Positions 7,691-15,902 of a stretch of 64,000 bases of DNA are shown here, piece by piece (position 1 is the stretch's first letter; the number at the start of each line of letters is the position of its first letter). The stretch covers positions 45,585 to 109,584 of the forward strand of contig OMXX01000007.1 of assembly GCA_900315105.1 (NCBI GenBank), given 5' to 3'. Origin of the DNA: an uncultured Prevotellaceae bacterium (GTDB lineage Bacteria > Bacteroidota > Bacteroidia > Bacteroidales > Bacteroidaceae). Below the pieces are notes generated by a model. It was not told the origin of the DNA. It made no database searches and saw only the letters and a program-made list of their open reading frames with translations. Made by a program: the position numbers and the translations under genes.

Positions 7691-10273
7691 CTAATTCACA
7701 GACTTAATCGTTATGCTGTTCTCTATCAGACTCTTTGTGAACTTCTTGCCCTTATCATTCTTGAAGGTACCAGAAGGACGAGTAACGGTAATGGTAATAT
7801 CACCAGGTTTCTCTGTGCTCTGTATGGTCACAACAAGTTTTCCGTGGAAGAGCTTCATGTGAGGCTCTACAAACATTTCCGTAGAAGTGGCATCGCCGTT
7901 ACAGATGGCAAGGAAACGCCCCTCACCCTTAATAGCGACAAGAATCTCGTCATCCGCATCTGGACATAGATTACCGTCCTTATCAAGCATGCTCACCGTA
8001 ATGTAGCTTAAATCCTCTCCATCAGCCTTGATGGTCTTCACATCAGGCTCAAGCAACAACTGAGATGTATAACCAGCGGTACGAATAACCTTCTCTGCAG
8101 CAACAGCGCCCGATTCATCGTATGCCACCACCTTCAGTTCACCAGGCTCATACTTCGGATACCAGCGGAGACGGAAACGGTCCATGTTCGGTGCATTGGA
8201 GGTATCATACCTTGCATCCCATCTGTCACCGTTAGGATTTGTCTGACTCTGACCTGTAATCTGATTACCACTCTCATCACAGTTGACGAAATGGTTCTTC
8301 TTTTTCCTGCCCTGTGACTTACCATTTATGAAAAGCTCAGCTTCCTCATAATCCGTATAGACCATAACAGGAACACTTTGTCCAATTCGTTCCTTACCCC
8401 ATGTCCAATGTGGAAGAACGTGGAATGTATGCTCTTTTTTATTCCATACAGAACGATAAAGGTAATATCTGTCCTTTGGAAGACCAGCAAGATCACAGAT
8501 TCCGAAGTATGATGAACGGCTTGGCCAATATTCATCGTAAGGTGTAGGTTCTCCGAGATAGTCAATACCAGTCCATACGAATTGTCCTATCGTCCAAGGA
8601 AGATCCTCCATATTCTCGAAATCTACATCAGGAAGGTTACTCCAAGGGCACCATTCATTATCGTAACTTGAGCATTGTCCATCATCATATATAGCATAGT
8701 TCGATGTCTTGAAAGGAAACTTATACACACCGCGCGAACTAACTGTAGAGCCAGTCTCTGTGCCAAGCACAAACTTCTGTGGAGTTTGGTCATACGCATA
8801 CTGATAACGATGTGTACGATAGTTGAGTCCTACGACATCCATCGTTGCCGCAACTTTACTCTTGATAGCCGCATCTACACGGTCAAGTCCCTGAGTGACT
8901 GAACGGGTCGGATCAAGTTTATGGCATAGATCCTGAAGCCTCTTCGACCATTCCACACCCACCTTAGAGTCGGTCTGTTCAGGAATCTCATTTCCGATAC
9001 TCCACATAACGATACAAGGATGATTACGATGCCCGAGCAGAAGATTTGTAAGGTCTTTCTCTGCCCATTCCTTGAAGAAGCGTGAATAGCCATTCTTGCA
9101 CTTAGGATACATCCATTCATCGAAGCTTTCAGCCATCACCATCATACCAAGCGAGTCGCAGACATCCATCTGCATCTGAGACGGCATATTATGGGCAGTA
9201 CGAATAGCATCGCAACCCATATCCTTCATCAGTTTCACCTGACGTATCAATGCAGCTTTGTTAACGGCTGTTCCAAGCGGTCCAAGGTCATGATGCAAAC
9301 ACACGCCCTGTATCTTGCGAGCATTTCCATTGAGTTTGAAGCCATCCTTGCCTACTTCTATGGTTCTGATACCAAGATTTGTGAAAGTCTCATCCACAAG
9401 CTTTCCCTTGCGGAAAAGACGGGCACGCACCTTATACAGATATGGTGTTTCTGGCGACCATAGCTGCGGATTAGACACGGTGATAGTAGTCTTGATATGC
9501 CCATCAGCAGGAACATCATAGTGACTGCCTGCCTCAAAATTGCCTTCTGCATTCAAAACCTCCACAACGAATGCCATATCATCGTACTGTTTCTGTGCAG
9601 CCTCGGAAGCAGGTTTAAGCTGTGTCTCATACTCCACCATAGCCAGAGGCTTTGTATCTCCATAGTTGTTCACACCCTTGCCGAATCCGGTTGTACGAAT
9701 ACTCGTTCCCCAAGGGTCTATTGCAACTTCAGGCAAGATCTCTACTTTCACAGGACGGTAGATTCCCGCACCCGGATACCAGCGGCTACTCTCTTCAAGG
9801 TTTTGCAACTCTACATTCACATCATTCTCGCCAGCCTTCACAAGCTTTGTAATATCAAGTCGGAAAGCATTATAACCGTATGGCCAGTAACCCGCCTTCT
9901 GTCCGTTTATATACACTGTAGGCTCTGCCATCGCACCGTCAAACTCGATGACGCAACGTCCCATCTTTGCAAATTTATCCTTGTCAATAGTGAATTTAGT
10001 GCGATAGTATCCTTTTCCCATCCACGGAAGGGCACCTGTACGACCACTCTTCTCCGTTGGAGTCTTTTCTCCATTCTGCTCAATCGTAACCACCTGAAGG
10101 TCATTTTTCTTATCAAACGGTCTTGATATAGCCCAGTCATGTGGAACCGTGACCGGATACCAATAGGTCTGGCTACGAGTAAATTCCCATTTTTTCAGGT
10201 TTATTATACTGCGCTGTGCCCAAACATTGATTCCTACGAGCATCAGTATCGCAGTTAATAACGACTTGTTCAT
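7691..10273 (-). CDS. Glycoside hydrolase family 2 (beta-galactosidase-like), secreted
   Basis: About 860 residues with signal peptide MNKSLLTAILMLVGINVWAQ; a longer start 36 bases upstream exists but would bury the signal. Order: sugar-binding jelly roll (about 60-180), immunoglobulin-like domain (about 200-305), TIM barrel (about 310-600), then two beta domains as in DUF4982-type Bacteroidetes beta-galactosidases. The acid/base Glu lies in MWSIGNEIPEQ, and the nucleophile Glu in FVLGTETGS; RTAHNMPS and GQFVWTGIDYLGEP are also family hallmarks. It should remove terminal beta-galactose (or a related beta-linked sugar) in the periplasm. It lies beside the SusC/D region but is separated from it by other genes, so membership of that utilisation system is likely but not shown. 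Confidence 0.88.
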   Translation of the reverse strand: MNKSLLTAILMLVGINVWAQRSIINLKKWEFTRSQTYWYPVTVPHDWAISRPFDKKNDLQVVTIEQNGEKTPTEKSGRTGALPWMGKGYYRTKFTIDKDKFAKMGRCVIEFDGAMAEPTVYINGQKAGYWPYGYNAFRLDITKLVKAGENDVNVELQNLEESSRWYPGAGIYRPVKVEILPEVAIDPWGTSIRTTGFGKGVNNYGDTKPLAMVEYETQLKPASEAAQKQYDDMAFVVEVLNAEGNFEAGSHYDVPADGHIKTTITVSNPQLWSPETPYLYKVRARLFRKGKLVDETFTNLGIRTIEVGKDGFKLNGNARKIQGVCLHHDLGPLGTAVNKAALIRQVKLMKDMGCDAIRTAHNMPSQMQMDVCDSLGMMVMAESFDEWMYPKCKNGYSRFFKEWAEKDLTNLLLGHRNHPCIVMWSIGNEIPEQTDSKVGVEWSKRLQDLCHKLDPTRSVTQGLDRVDAAIKSKVAATMDVVGLNYRTHRYQYAYDQTPQKFVLGTETGSTVSSRGVYKFPFKTSNYAIYDDGQCSSYDNEWCPWSNLPDVDFENMEDLPWTIGQFVWTGIDYLGEPTPYDEYWPSRSSYFGICDLAGLPKDRYYLYRSVWNKKEHTFHVLPHWTWGKERIGQSVPVMVYTDYEEAELFINGKSQGRKKKNHFVNCDESGNQITGQSQTNPNGDRWDARYDTSNAPNMDRFRLRWYPKYEPGELKVVAYDESGAVAAEKVIRTAGYTSQLLLEPDVKTIKADGEDLSYITVSMLDKDGNLCPDADDEILVAIKGEGRFLAICNGDATSTEMFVEPHMKLFHGKLVVTIQSTEKPGDITITVTRPSGTFKNDKGKKFTKSLIENSITIKSVN

Positions 10274-10321
10274 ATGTAGATGGAAATTAGTCATTCTATT
10301 TCTTTTCATGAATTATTTTTG

Positions 10322-10329
10322 CAAAAATA
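10322..10329 (-). promoter_or_regulatory. -7 element for the GH2 gene
   Basis: On the minus strand this reads TATTTTTG, matching TAnnTTTG, about 50 bases ahead of the preferred start. It is divergent from the promoter at 10372. Confidence 0.45.
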
Positions 10330-10371
10330 ATAAATTTCTTTAAAAAAGAAAAGTTTTTATGCCAAAAAACT

Positions 10372-10379
10372 TAACTTTG
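10372..10379 (+). promoter_or_regulatory. -7 element for the TauE-like permease
   Basis: TAACTTTG matches the Bacteroidetes -7 consensus, 41 bases before the ATG at 10421. Confidence 0.5.
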
Positions 10380-10420
10380 CAGAATAATTTTTGAAATAGA
10401 ACACTTTTCACTCGAAAAAA

Positions 10421-11146
10421 ATGCAAGAAACAACGATATTCTTGGTGTTGATGTGTATAGGCGCTTCATTTGTGCAACGAGTTTCCGGTTTCGGATTCGG
10501 CATCTTCATCATGACAGTCCTCCCATATCTCATGCCTTCGTATGGTGAAGCCACTACTCTTTCCGGATTATGCGCCATGAGCATGTGTCTTTACATAGTC
10601 ATTACTCATTGGAAACATATAAGATGGGATAAACTCTGGTATCTTCTGATTGTCTTTCTCATAACATCTTTCTTCGCCGTCCACTTCGTCAGCCAGGCAG
10701 GAGACGGTTTGCTGAAGATTCTTCTCGGCATCATACTTATCATAGCGAGCCTATGGTTCTCCTTATTTGCAGGAAAGGTGCATATCAAGCCTAACAGGTT
10801 TACACAAACGATATTGGGCACCCTCTCTGGAATTATGGGCGGGTTGTTCGGAATGCAAGGGCCTCCGGCTGTCCTATACTTTGTTGAGACAACAGAAACC
10901 AAGGAAGAATACATGGCCGTAGCACAGACCTACTTTCTTATAGGCAATATAATGATGACCATTTACCGTGCCTATTACGGATTTCTGACCACAACCGTTC
11001 TTACCGGCTATTGTCTCGGAATACTCGGAGTAATAGCAGGTACAATACTCGGGAGCTATGTTTTCAAGAGAATATCACTACCTATCCTAAGGAAAATAAT
11101 CTACGCCTATATGGCGATAAGTGGTATCAAATGCTTTTTTTTCTAA
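10421..11146 (+). CDS. TauE/SafE family membrane permease
   Basis: A 241-residue polytopic membrane protein with about eight hydrophobic segments. The start (FLVLMCIGASFVQRVSGFGFGIFIMTVLPYL) carries the GxGFG signature of the sulfite exporter TauE/SafE (DUF81) family, and the repeat half contains TLSGIMGGLFGMQGPPAVLYF with the family's GxxGGPP-like loop. Members move sulfite, sulfoacetate or other organic anions across the inner membrane; the cargo here is unknown. It stands alone on the plus strand, divergent from the GH2 gene, and is followed by a terminator. Confidence 0.82.
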   Translation: MQETTIFLVLMCIGASFVQRVSGFGFGIFIMTVLPYLMPSYGEATTLSGLCAMSMCLYIVITHWKHIRWDKLWYLLIVFLITSFFAVHFVSQAGDGLLKILLGIILIIASLWFSLFAGKVHIKPNRFTQTILGTLSGIMGGLFGMQGPPAVLYFVETTETKEEYMAVAQTYFLIGNIMMTIYRAYYGFLTTTVLTGYCLGILGVIAGTILGSYVFKRISLPILRKIIYAYMAISGIKCFFF

Positions 11147-11148
11147 AC

Positions 11149-11213
11149 AACAGTAAAAATCCCCCACTCCACTGCCGCTGCAATAGAGCCAAATGGGGGA
11201 TTGACTTTTACTG
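11149..11213 (+). terminator. Strong hairpin between convergent genes
   Basis: CAGTAAAAATCCCCCA pairs with TGGGGGATTGACTTTTACTG around a loop of about 30 bases. It follows the TauE-like stop at once and can act for both converging transcripts. Confidence 0.65.
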
Positions 11214-11257
11214 AATATGATAAAACTTGTGTCTAAAGTGGGTATTACATACCTAAT

Positions 11258-12016
11258 TTAAAATAATTGTGAATCTCCATAATGACCTGCAACGAGAGCT
11301 GAAGGCACAGACTTGGTTGAAATACCAATACTGATATTCTCAAGACTGCTACAATCGTCAAACGCATCACTACACAGAACTCCACCGTTTACAGCCAAAG
11401 ACTTGAGACTGATAGGAAGTGAGAATTTCATGGTCTTACGGCCAATCATGTGAGATACATTATAGTATTCCTTGCCTGTGCTTGTCCCGAATATCCACGA
11501 AAGGTCATTCCTGTCTGTCTGATCAACCCATATAGCGCCATTGTAGCCAAGGAATGGAAGAGACACAGACACAAGGCTTGAACAGCCTTTTAGAGCGTTT
11601 CTGCCGATACTTTCAACTGTTGAAGGGATTATTATCTCCTTGAGGGCTGTACATCCCTCAAATGCGCTCTCACCAATTACGCGTACTTTATCTGAAAAAC
11701 GAATGCTTTCCACTTTGTCAAGGCCTTTGAACAGATTGTCGCCTATGACAGCAAAACCTTCGTCGCAATAAAAATCATCTTCTATTATCACATTCTTAAT
11801 CTGCTTTCTGTACTTGTAGAAAGGAGATTTGTCAAAATGAGAGGTTGAAGCCTCCAATGGAACTACGTGAAGCGTTCCATTGCCATCGATATTCCATACG
11901 AAATATGCGGTGCCATCCACGTTACATGTACTCGGCTCTTCAGCCATACCTACAGACGCTAAACCCATGGTTATTACCATAGTAATAATCATTCTAAGAT
12001 AGAATGCTTTTTCCAT
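11258..12016 (-). CDS. BspA-like leucine-rich repeat protein, short form
   Basis: A 252-residue secreted protein with signal peptide ending ASVGMA. After an N-terminal stretch (DGNGTLHVVPL) it carries LRR_5/BspA units such as VRVIGESAFEGCTALKEIIIPSTVESIGRNALKGCSSLVSV and a later SDAFDDCSSLENISI. Such proteins are exposed on the surface and bind host or polymer ligands in oral and gut Bacteroidetes. It stops abruptly in HYGDSQLF, without further repeats or the C-terminal tail seen in its relative at 61607-63364, so it may be truncated. The minus-strand -7 element CAAAGTTA (reads TAACTTTG) lies at 12110-12117. Confidence 0.72.
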   Translation of the reverse strand: MEKAFYLRMIITMVITMGLASVGMAEEPSTCNVDGTAYFVWNIDGNGTLHVVPLEASTSHFDKSPFYKYRKQIKNVIIEDDFYCDEGFAVIGDNLFKGLDKVESIRFSDKVRVIGESAFEGCTALKEIIIPSTVESIGRNALKGCSSLVSVSLPFLGYNGAIWVDQTDRNDLSWIFGTSTGKEYYNVSHMIGRKTMKFSLPISLKSLAVNGGVLCSDAFDDCSSLENISIGISTKSVPSALVAGHYGDSQLF

Positions 12017-12375
12017 AATAAATAAAATTTAGATGTTGGAAATAAATGTATTATATAAATTTAGGAATTTAGTTACTTCACATCGCCATATGACAAATCC
12101 CATTTTTTGCAAAGTTAAGCAATTAAATTCACAAAAACGAACAATACTTTATTATATTTAGTGTACAACCTACATTCTTGATATATATCAAGTCAACAAG
12201 TCAAAAAAAGAAGAAAAAACTCAAAAAACAGCAAAAAAGCACACAAAAAACAGTTTCGGCAATAGTGCATATTTGTAAATATAGCAAAAACAACGTACAA
12301 TGTATCGGTTAGGTTATTGCGGAATTGTAAAAATCGTTGCATCTTCGGAAACGCAATATTTTTGTTATCTTTAAA

Positions 12376-12407
12376 TTTGCACAGAATAATATTATGTATT
12401 AACTTTG
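12376..12407 (+). promoter_or_regulatory. Full Bacteroidetes promoter with no plus-strand gene downstream
   Basis: TTTG at 12376-12379, 20 bases, then TAACTTTG at 12400-12407: an exact fit to the Bacteroidetes consensus. The next features are hairpins and a T-run (12413-12522), which point to a small RNA. Confidence 0.65.
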
Positions 12408-12412
12408 CACTC

Positions 12413-12522
12413 GGAAATAAGTGTAAGATTTATGAAAGTGACAGATATATAACAATGTCACAACAAAAAGGGGAAATAAGCCATACTTAGTTGTTTGAAA
12501 CTGGGTATGGTTTCTTTTTTTG
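12413..12522 (+). ncRNA. Candidate small RNA of about 110 bases
   Basis: Just downstream of the promoter at 12376-12407. A first stem pairs GTGACA (near 12438) with TGTCAC (near 12456). A terminal hairpin pairs AAGCCATAC (12478-12486) with GTATGGTTT (12505-12513), continued inward by AGTT/AACT, and ends in TTTCTTTTTTTG. Only tiny frames of 6 and 11 codons exist. The promoter, two stems and the terminator are seen directly; transcription is inferred. It resembles no RNA family I can name. Confidence 0.55.
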
Positions 12523-12574
12523 TTTAATATCCAATCCTCCCCCCCCCTGCAAAAACACGAATAAGACACCTCCG

Positions 12575-13085
12575 TAGTAAGTCCGTTGCAAGTCCGTTGT
12601 AAATCCCATGCAAGTCCCATTTTCCTCCTATTCCAAGGAACGGAGGAGAAGCGGATTAGAAACGAAAGAAGAACGGAGGATTAGCGAATGATCAACGGAG
12701 GCATAATCGCCTTTGGATATTATCGCTCACCTTTACAGTAAGAAAAACAAAATTTCCACATTACTCGTCCACTCGTCACCCGTAGCTCTATAATGATTTA
12801 TGTGTCAAAGAATTATGGCGGTGATTCATTCCAACTCACTCGTCACCCACTCATCACCCTAAAATTGCATATCATATTGATATAGAATCAGTTGAAAGGA
12901 CAAATCACTCGTCACCTTTTTCAGGGTGACGAGTAGAGCAAGGGCAAATCGAGTGCGTAATATTCACATCCTCAACAAGATACAAGGCTTTGGGTGATGA
13001 GTCGGGTGACGAGTGGTATAGGGTGAATCAACGCTGTAACAACCAACGTTACAACAACTTACAACGTTACGGGTGATGAGTGACG
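12575..13085 (+). repeat. Two word arrays: AGTCCGTTG/GGAGG type and CTCGTCACCC type
   Basis: At 12575-12700, AGTCCGTTGCAAGTCC units pass through a centre TTCCTCCTATTCCAAGGAA into ACGGAGGA units. At 12765-13085 the word CTCGTCACCC (also CTCATCACCC) occurs several times, then returns as GGGTGACGAGT and GGGTGATGAGT. With the promoter and RNA before and other repeats after, this fills most of the 1.5 kb gap 12017-13520. Confidence 0.75.
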
Positions 13086-13185
13086 AGTTTTTACAAAACT
13101 CTTTTTTTTGAGCACAAAATTGCAAACTCCACATTGCAATATATAACATTAACGCGAGTACGAAGAATTTCATATACTCATATAT

Positions 13186-13378
13186 TAACGTGAGTTCGAC
13201 GACTTGCGTAGCTTGTTGAGCCTTGCGAAAAATTAGCTCTGAACGTCGAAGAGGTCGGCGGCCGAAGGGAAAGCCAAAGCAAGTCGAGATAAAGAAAAAA
13301 CATGGAAAGAAAGACTTTGTTCCTCTTATGCTGCTCTTATGTAACTCTTATGTAGCTCTTATTCCCGAAAAGAGCTTA
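13186..13378 (+). repeat. ACGTGAGTTCGACGACTTGC repeat followed by CTCTTATGTAG array
   Basis: 13186-13290 shares ACGTGAGTTCGACGACTTGC, GAGCCTTGCGAA and GACGTCGAAGAGG-like words (here AACGTCGAAGAGGTCGGCGG) with 7087-7175 (inverted) and 58591-58829. 13316-13378 holds the unit CTCTTATGTAG four times and closes with AAAAGAGC. Noncoding. Confidence 0.7.
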
Positions 13379-13445
13379 GATGGTATCATGGCTTTCTGAG
13401 TCTCATCTCTTCCTTAATCAGGAGAGACGTGAGTTCAACAAAAAA

Positions 13446-13476
13446 ATCGTGCGCCACATCAGATGTGACGCACGAT
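13446..13476 (-). terminator. Terminator for the carbohydrate-binding protein gene
   Basis: ATCGTGCG-CACAT pairs with ATGTG-CGCACGAT around a two-base loop; on the minus strand it is followed by a run of T. It sits 45 bases past the stop at 13521. Confidence 0.75.
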
Positions 13477-13520
13477 AGTTTATAATACACTCTCTATACT
13501 ACAAGAGAGATGAGAATTTC

Positions 13521-15641
13521 TTACTTAGCAAGATACTTGCTACCATTGCCGTCAACAACTATACCCTTATAGTCGTTAGATACACGCTGGCCAGCGAGGT
13601 TGAACTTAACAGTAGAGTTGTTCTTCTTAGCTACAACAACATTGCTGATAGCTGTCTCGTGATCTGTACCGAAGATATATGGAGTTGTACCAGCACCTTC
13701 CTTAACATTGAAGTTCTTTGCACCAGTCTGATCGATAAGAGACTCAGAACCGTCCTCAAGCATCCAAACTACGTCCTTAATCTCATAATCACAAGCCTCC
13801 TTGATTTCAGCCATGTTGAATGCGATAGACTGGAAGTTCTTATAGAATGTTACTTCACCAGTTTCTTCATTCTTACCAGCAGCTTCACCATTACACTCAT
13901 TAGGAACAACAAATGTCTTGTTGAATTCCTGCCAATCAGTAGTGAAGTTCACATCACCGATAGCAGAGTAGTGGATGTAGTTACCTGGGCGCTCATGGCA
14001 CTGTGTAGTGGTCTTAGCCTCTGTAGAAGCCTTATACTTAAACTTGAGAACAGTACTCTCACCAGCTTTAAGTGTACGGTTAGCAATAATGAAGAACTGG
14101 TTATCCCATGTCTGACCTGTACCACCTTCTTCTTCCTTAATATCAGGGGTACCATCCTGTTTTACACCATCAGCAAGGTCGTCTCTTTCCTGACCCTTTA
14201 CAACAATATTTGTTGGGTTAGGTTCGATCTTTGGATACATCTTACCACTAACAAGTTTGATGTTTATCTGCCTTAGATCTCCCATGATAACAATTTCCCA
14301 TACGCCCTTACCAGGAAGCTTGATAGTACCAGCATTTGCCTCCTTATATGTTACGAAATTATCAGTTCCAACAAAGTCTAAGTTGTCAGTTTTGATAGCA
14401 CCGCCCTTGAATGCAGAAGGAGTACCATAAACGGTAGAAATCATAATTTCTGAAACAGGAGCATCCTCAGTACCTACAGTAATTGTATAGTCATCACCAT
14501 CCTGCTTAAACGGTACGACACCGTTATAGTCTGGTGATCCTGCATCACAAATAGCAATAAAGAAGCCTTCCTGAAGCTTTACTTCCTGCCAAGAGAGATC
14601 GTCGAAATAGAAGTCTGTTGCATTTTGTTTATCTGAATTAAGATTGAATGCAAATGACCAACCATCAGCATGCTCATTGTTAGCAATGAATTCATTTTCA
14701 TAAGTCTGCCAATCCTCAGTGAATGAAATATCACCTAAGCCTGTACCTGTTTTAAAAGATGATGGATTCTGATAGTGAATCTGAGTTTGGCACTTTATCT
14801 CTTGTGAAGCCTTGTAACGGAAACTAACCCTATACTTTCTACCAGCCTTCATAGCCTTTGGACCCTCAATCCAGAACTGGTTGTCCCATGCCCAACCTTC
14901 ATCAGAATCAGCATCTGCAGCATGAACAACGAATACATGGTTAGAAGTATTACCCTTTTCTTCCTCGATTGTAGCAGGGAATGGATCCCAACCGCCGTTT
15001 GCATTCTTATTCTCATTCTTCACCTTGCCCCATGCACAGATAGTGAAGTTCTTGTCCTGATCATCGAATTTTACCGTTGGATCAGCCCATGCTTTCTCTG
15101 CATTACCATTGGTAAGAAGTTCCTCCCAGTCTTCAACAAGTCCGTCTTCTTCCTCATGAGTGATCTTAACATTTGAAATCCACCAGTCGCCTACATAGTC
15201 ACCACACTGGAAGAGTACCATACCGCTACTAGCAAAGTACTGTGCACTTGGATTATCATGACACTTAAATGTCAGCGTCTGCCAATCTGTTGTGAGAGCG
15301 AACTCACCAGGAGCATCAGAACCTGAGAAAAAGGCACGAATGTTTTGTGCAACAGAACCCTTGATTCTAAATTCGATGGTGTACTCTGCATCAGGATTTA
15401 AACTTTTAACACCGAAAGCTTGGAACTGTACATTATAGAATGGATCTACAGCCTCTTCACTATGGTAATAGAGACATCCATCATCGATGGAGAGACGTGC
15501 CTTAGCATCATCACTTGCCCATCCACCTTTCTCAGTCCAATCGCTAACATCAGAGTAGCTAAACTCTGTATCAACGACCGTTTTAGAATTTGCTCCCAGG
15601 ACCATTGCCAGAAGAGCAACAAGTGTAAATAATTTCCTCAT
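13521..15641 (-). CDS. Secreted multidomain carbohydrate-binding protein
   Basis: A 706-residue protein with signal peptide (MRKLFTLVALLAMVLGANS). Three related beta-sandwich modules of the CBM4/9 kind are visible: about 20-155, 170-355 and 485-630, the last two sharing the block AWDNQFWIEGPKAMKAG / DNQFFIIANRTLKAG and the phrase TxDWQxxxxxF. A SusE-like segment (about 360-475) lies between. The end, with TVKFNLAGQRV and GIVVDGNGSKYLAK, is the basic C-terminal tail of exported Prevotella proteins. No catalytic motif is visible. It probably binds the target glycan at the cell surface. It follows the GH10-like gene but has its own promoter, so it may be expressed more strongly. Confidence 0.72.
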   Translation of the reverse strand: MRKLFTLVALLAMVLGANSKTVVDTEFSYSDVSDWTEKGGWASDDAKARLSIDDGCLYYHSEEAVDPFYNVQFQAFGVKSLNPDAEYTIEFRIKGSVAQNIRAFFSGSDAPGEFALTTDWQTLTFKCHDNPSAQYFASSGMVLFQCGDYVGDWWISNVKITHEEEDGLVEDWEELLTNGNAEKAWADPTVKFDDQDKNFTICAWGKVKNENKNANGGWDPFPATIEEEKGNTSNHVFVVHAADADSDEGWAWDNQFWIEGPKAMKAGRKYRVSFRYKASQEIKCQTQIHYQNPSSFKTGTGLGDISFTEDWQTYENEFIANNEHADGWSFAFNLNSDKQNATDFYFDDLSWQEVKLQEGFFIAICDAGSPDYNGVVPFKQDGDDYTITVGTEDAPVSEIMISTVYGTPSAFKGGAIKTDNLDFVGTDNFVTYKEANAGTIKLPGKGVWEIVIMGDLRQINIKLVSGKMYPKIEPNPTNIVVKGQERDDLADGVKQDGTPDIKEEEGGTGQTWDNQFFIIANRTLKAGESTVLKFKYKASTEAKTTTQCHERPGNYIHYSAIGDVNFTTDWQEFNKTFVVPNECNGEAAGKNEETGEVTFYKNFQSIAFNMAEIKEACDYEIKDVVWMLEDGSESLIDQTGAKNFNVKEGAGTTPYIFGTDHETAISNVVVAKKNNSTVKFNLAGQRVSNDYKGIVVDGNGSKYLAK

Positions 15642-15764
15642 AATAGAAATAATTTAGATTAATAATAGAAATAGATAAAATTATTGATATAATATACGTA
15701 AGAAAATTATCCGCTATTCACCTCTAACTATGGGTTGCGAGATAATATTACAGATTTCTGACTG

Positions 15765-15798
15765 CAAATATAATCTTTATTTTTGAAAATAACAACAA
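15765..15798 (-). promoter_or_regulatory. Promoter for the carbohydrate-binding protein gene
   Basis: On the minus strand: TTTG (15798-15795), about 22 bases, TATATTTG (15772-15765), close to consensus. Apart from this the 260 bases between the two genes are AT-rich, with no gene. Confidence 0.5.
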
Positions 15799-15902
15799 AA
15801 AACAGATATATTTTTATAATTATTAGGCAATAATGCACAAAAACTTATATTTTGGGGGGAATATCGTAAAAAAATTATACGATATTCCCTATTTTCTGCA
15901 GT

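Noticed and set aside
9497..10126. 209-codon plus-strand open frame
   Set aside because: Shadow of the well-supported GH2 gene on the other strand.
12964..13173. 69-codon open frame with a hydrophobic start
   Set aside because: It is read across CTCGTCACCC repeats; no homologous look or promoter.
13659..14276. 205-codon plus-strand open frame
   Set aside because: Antisense of the carbohydrate-binding protein gene; no motif.
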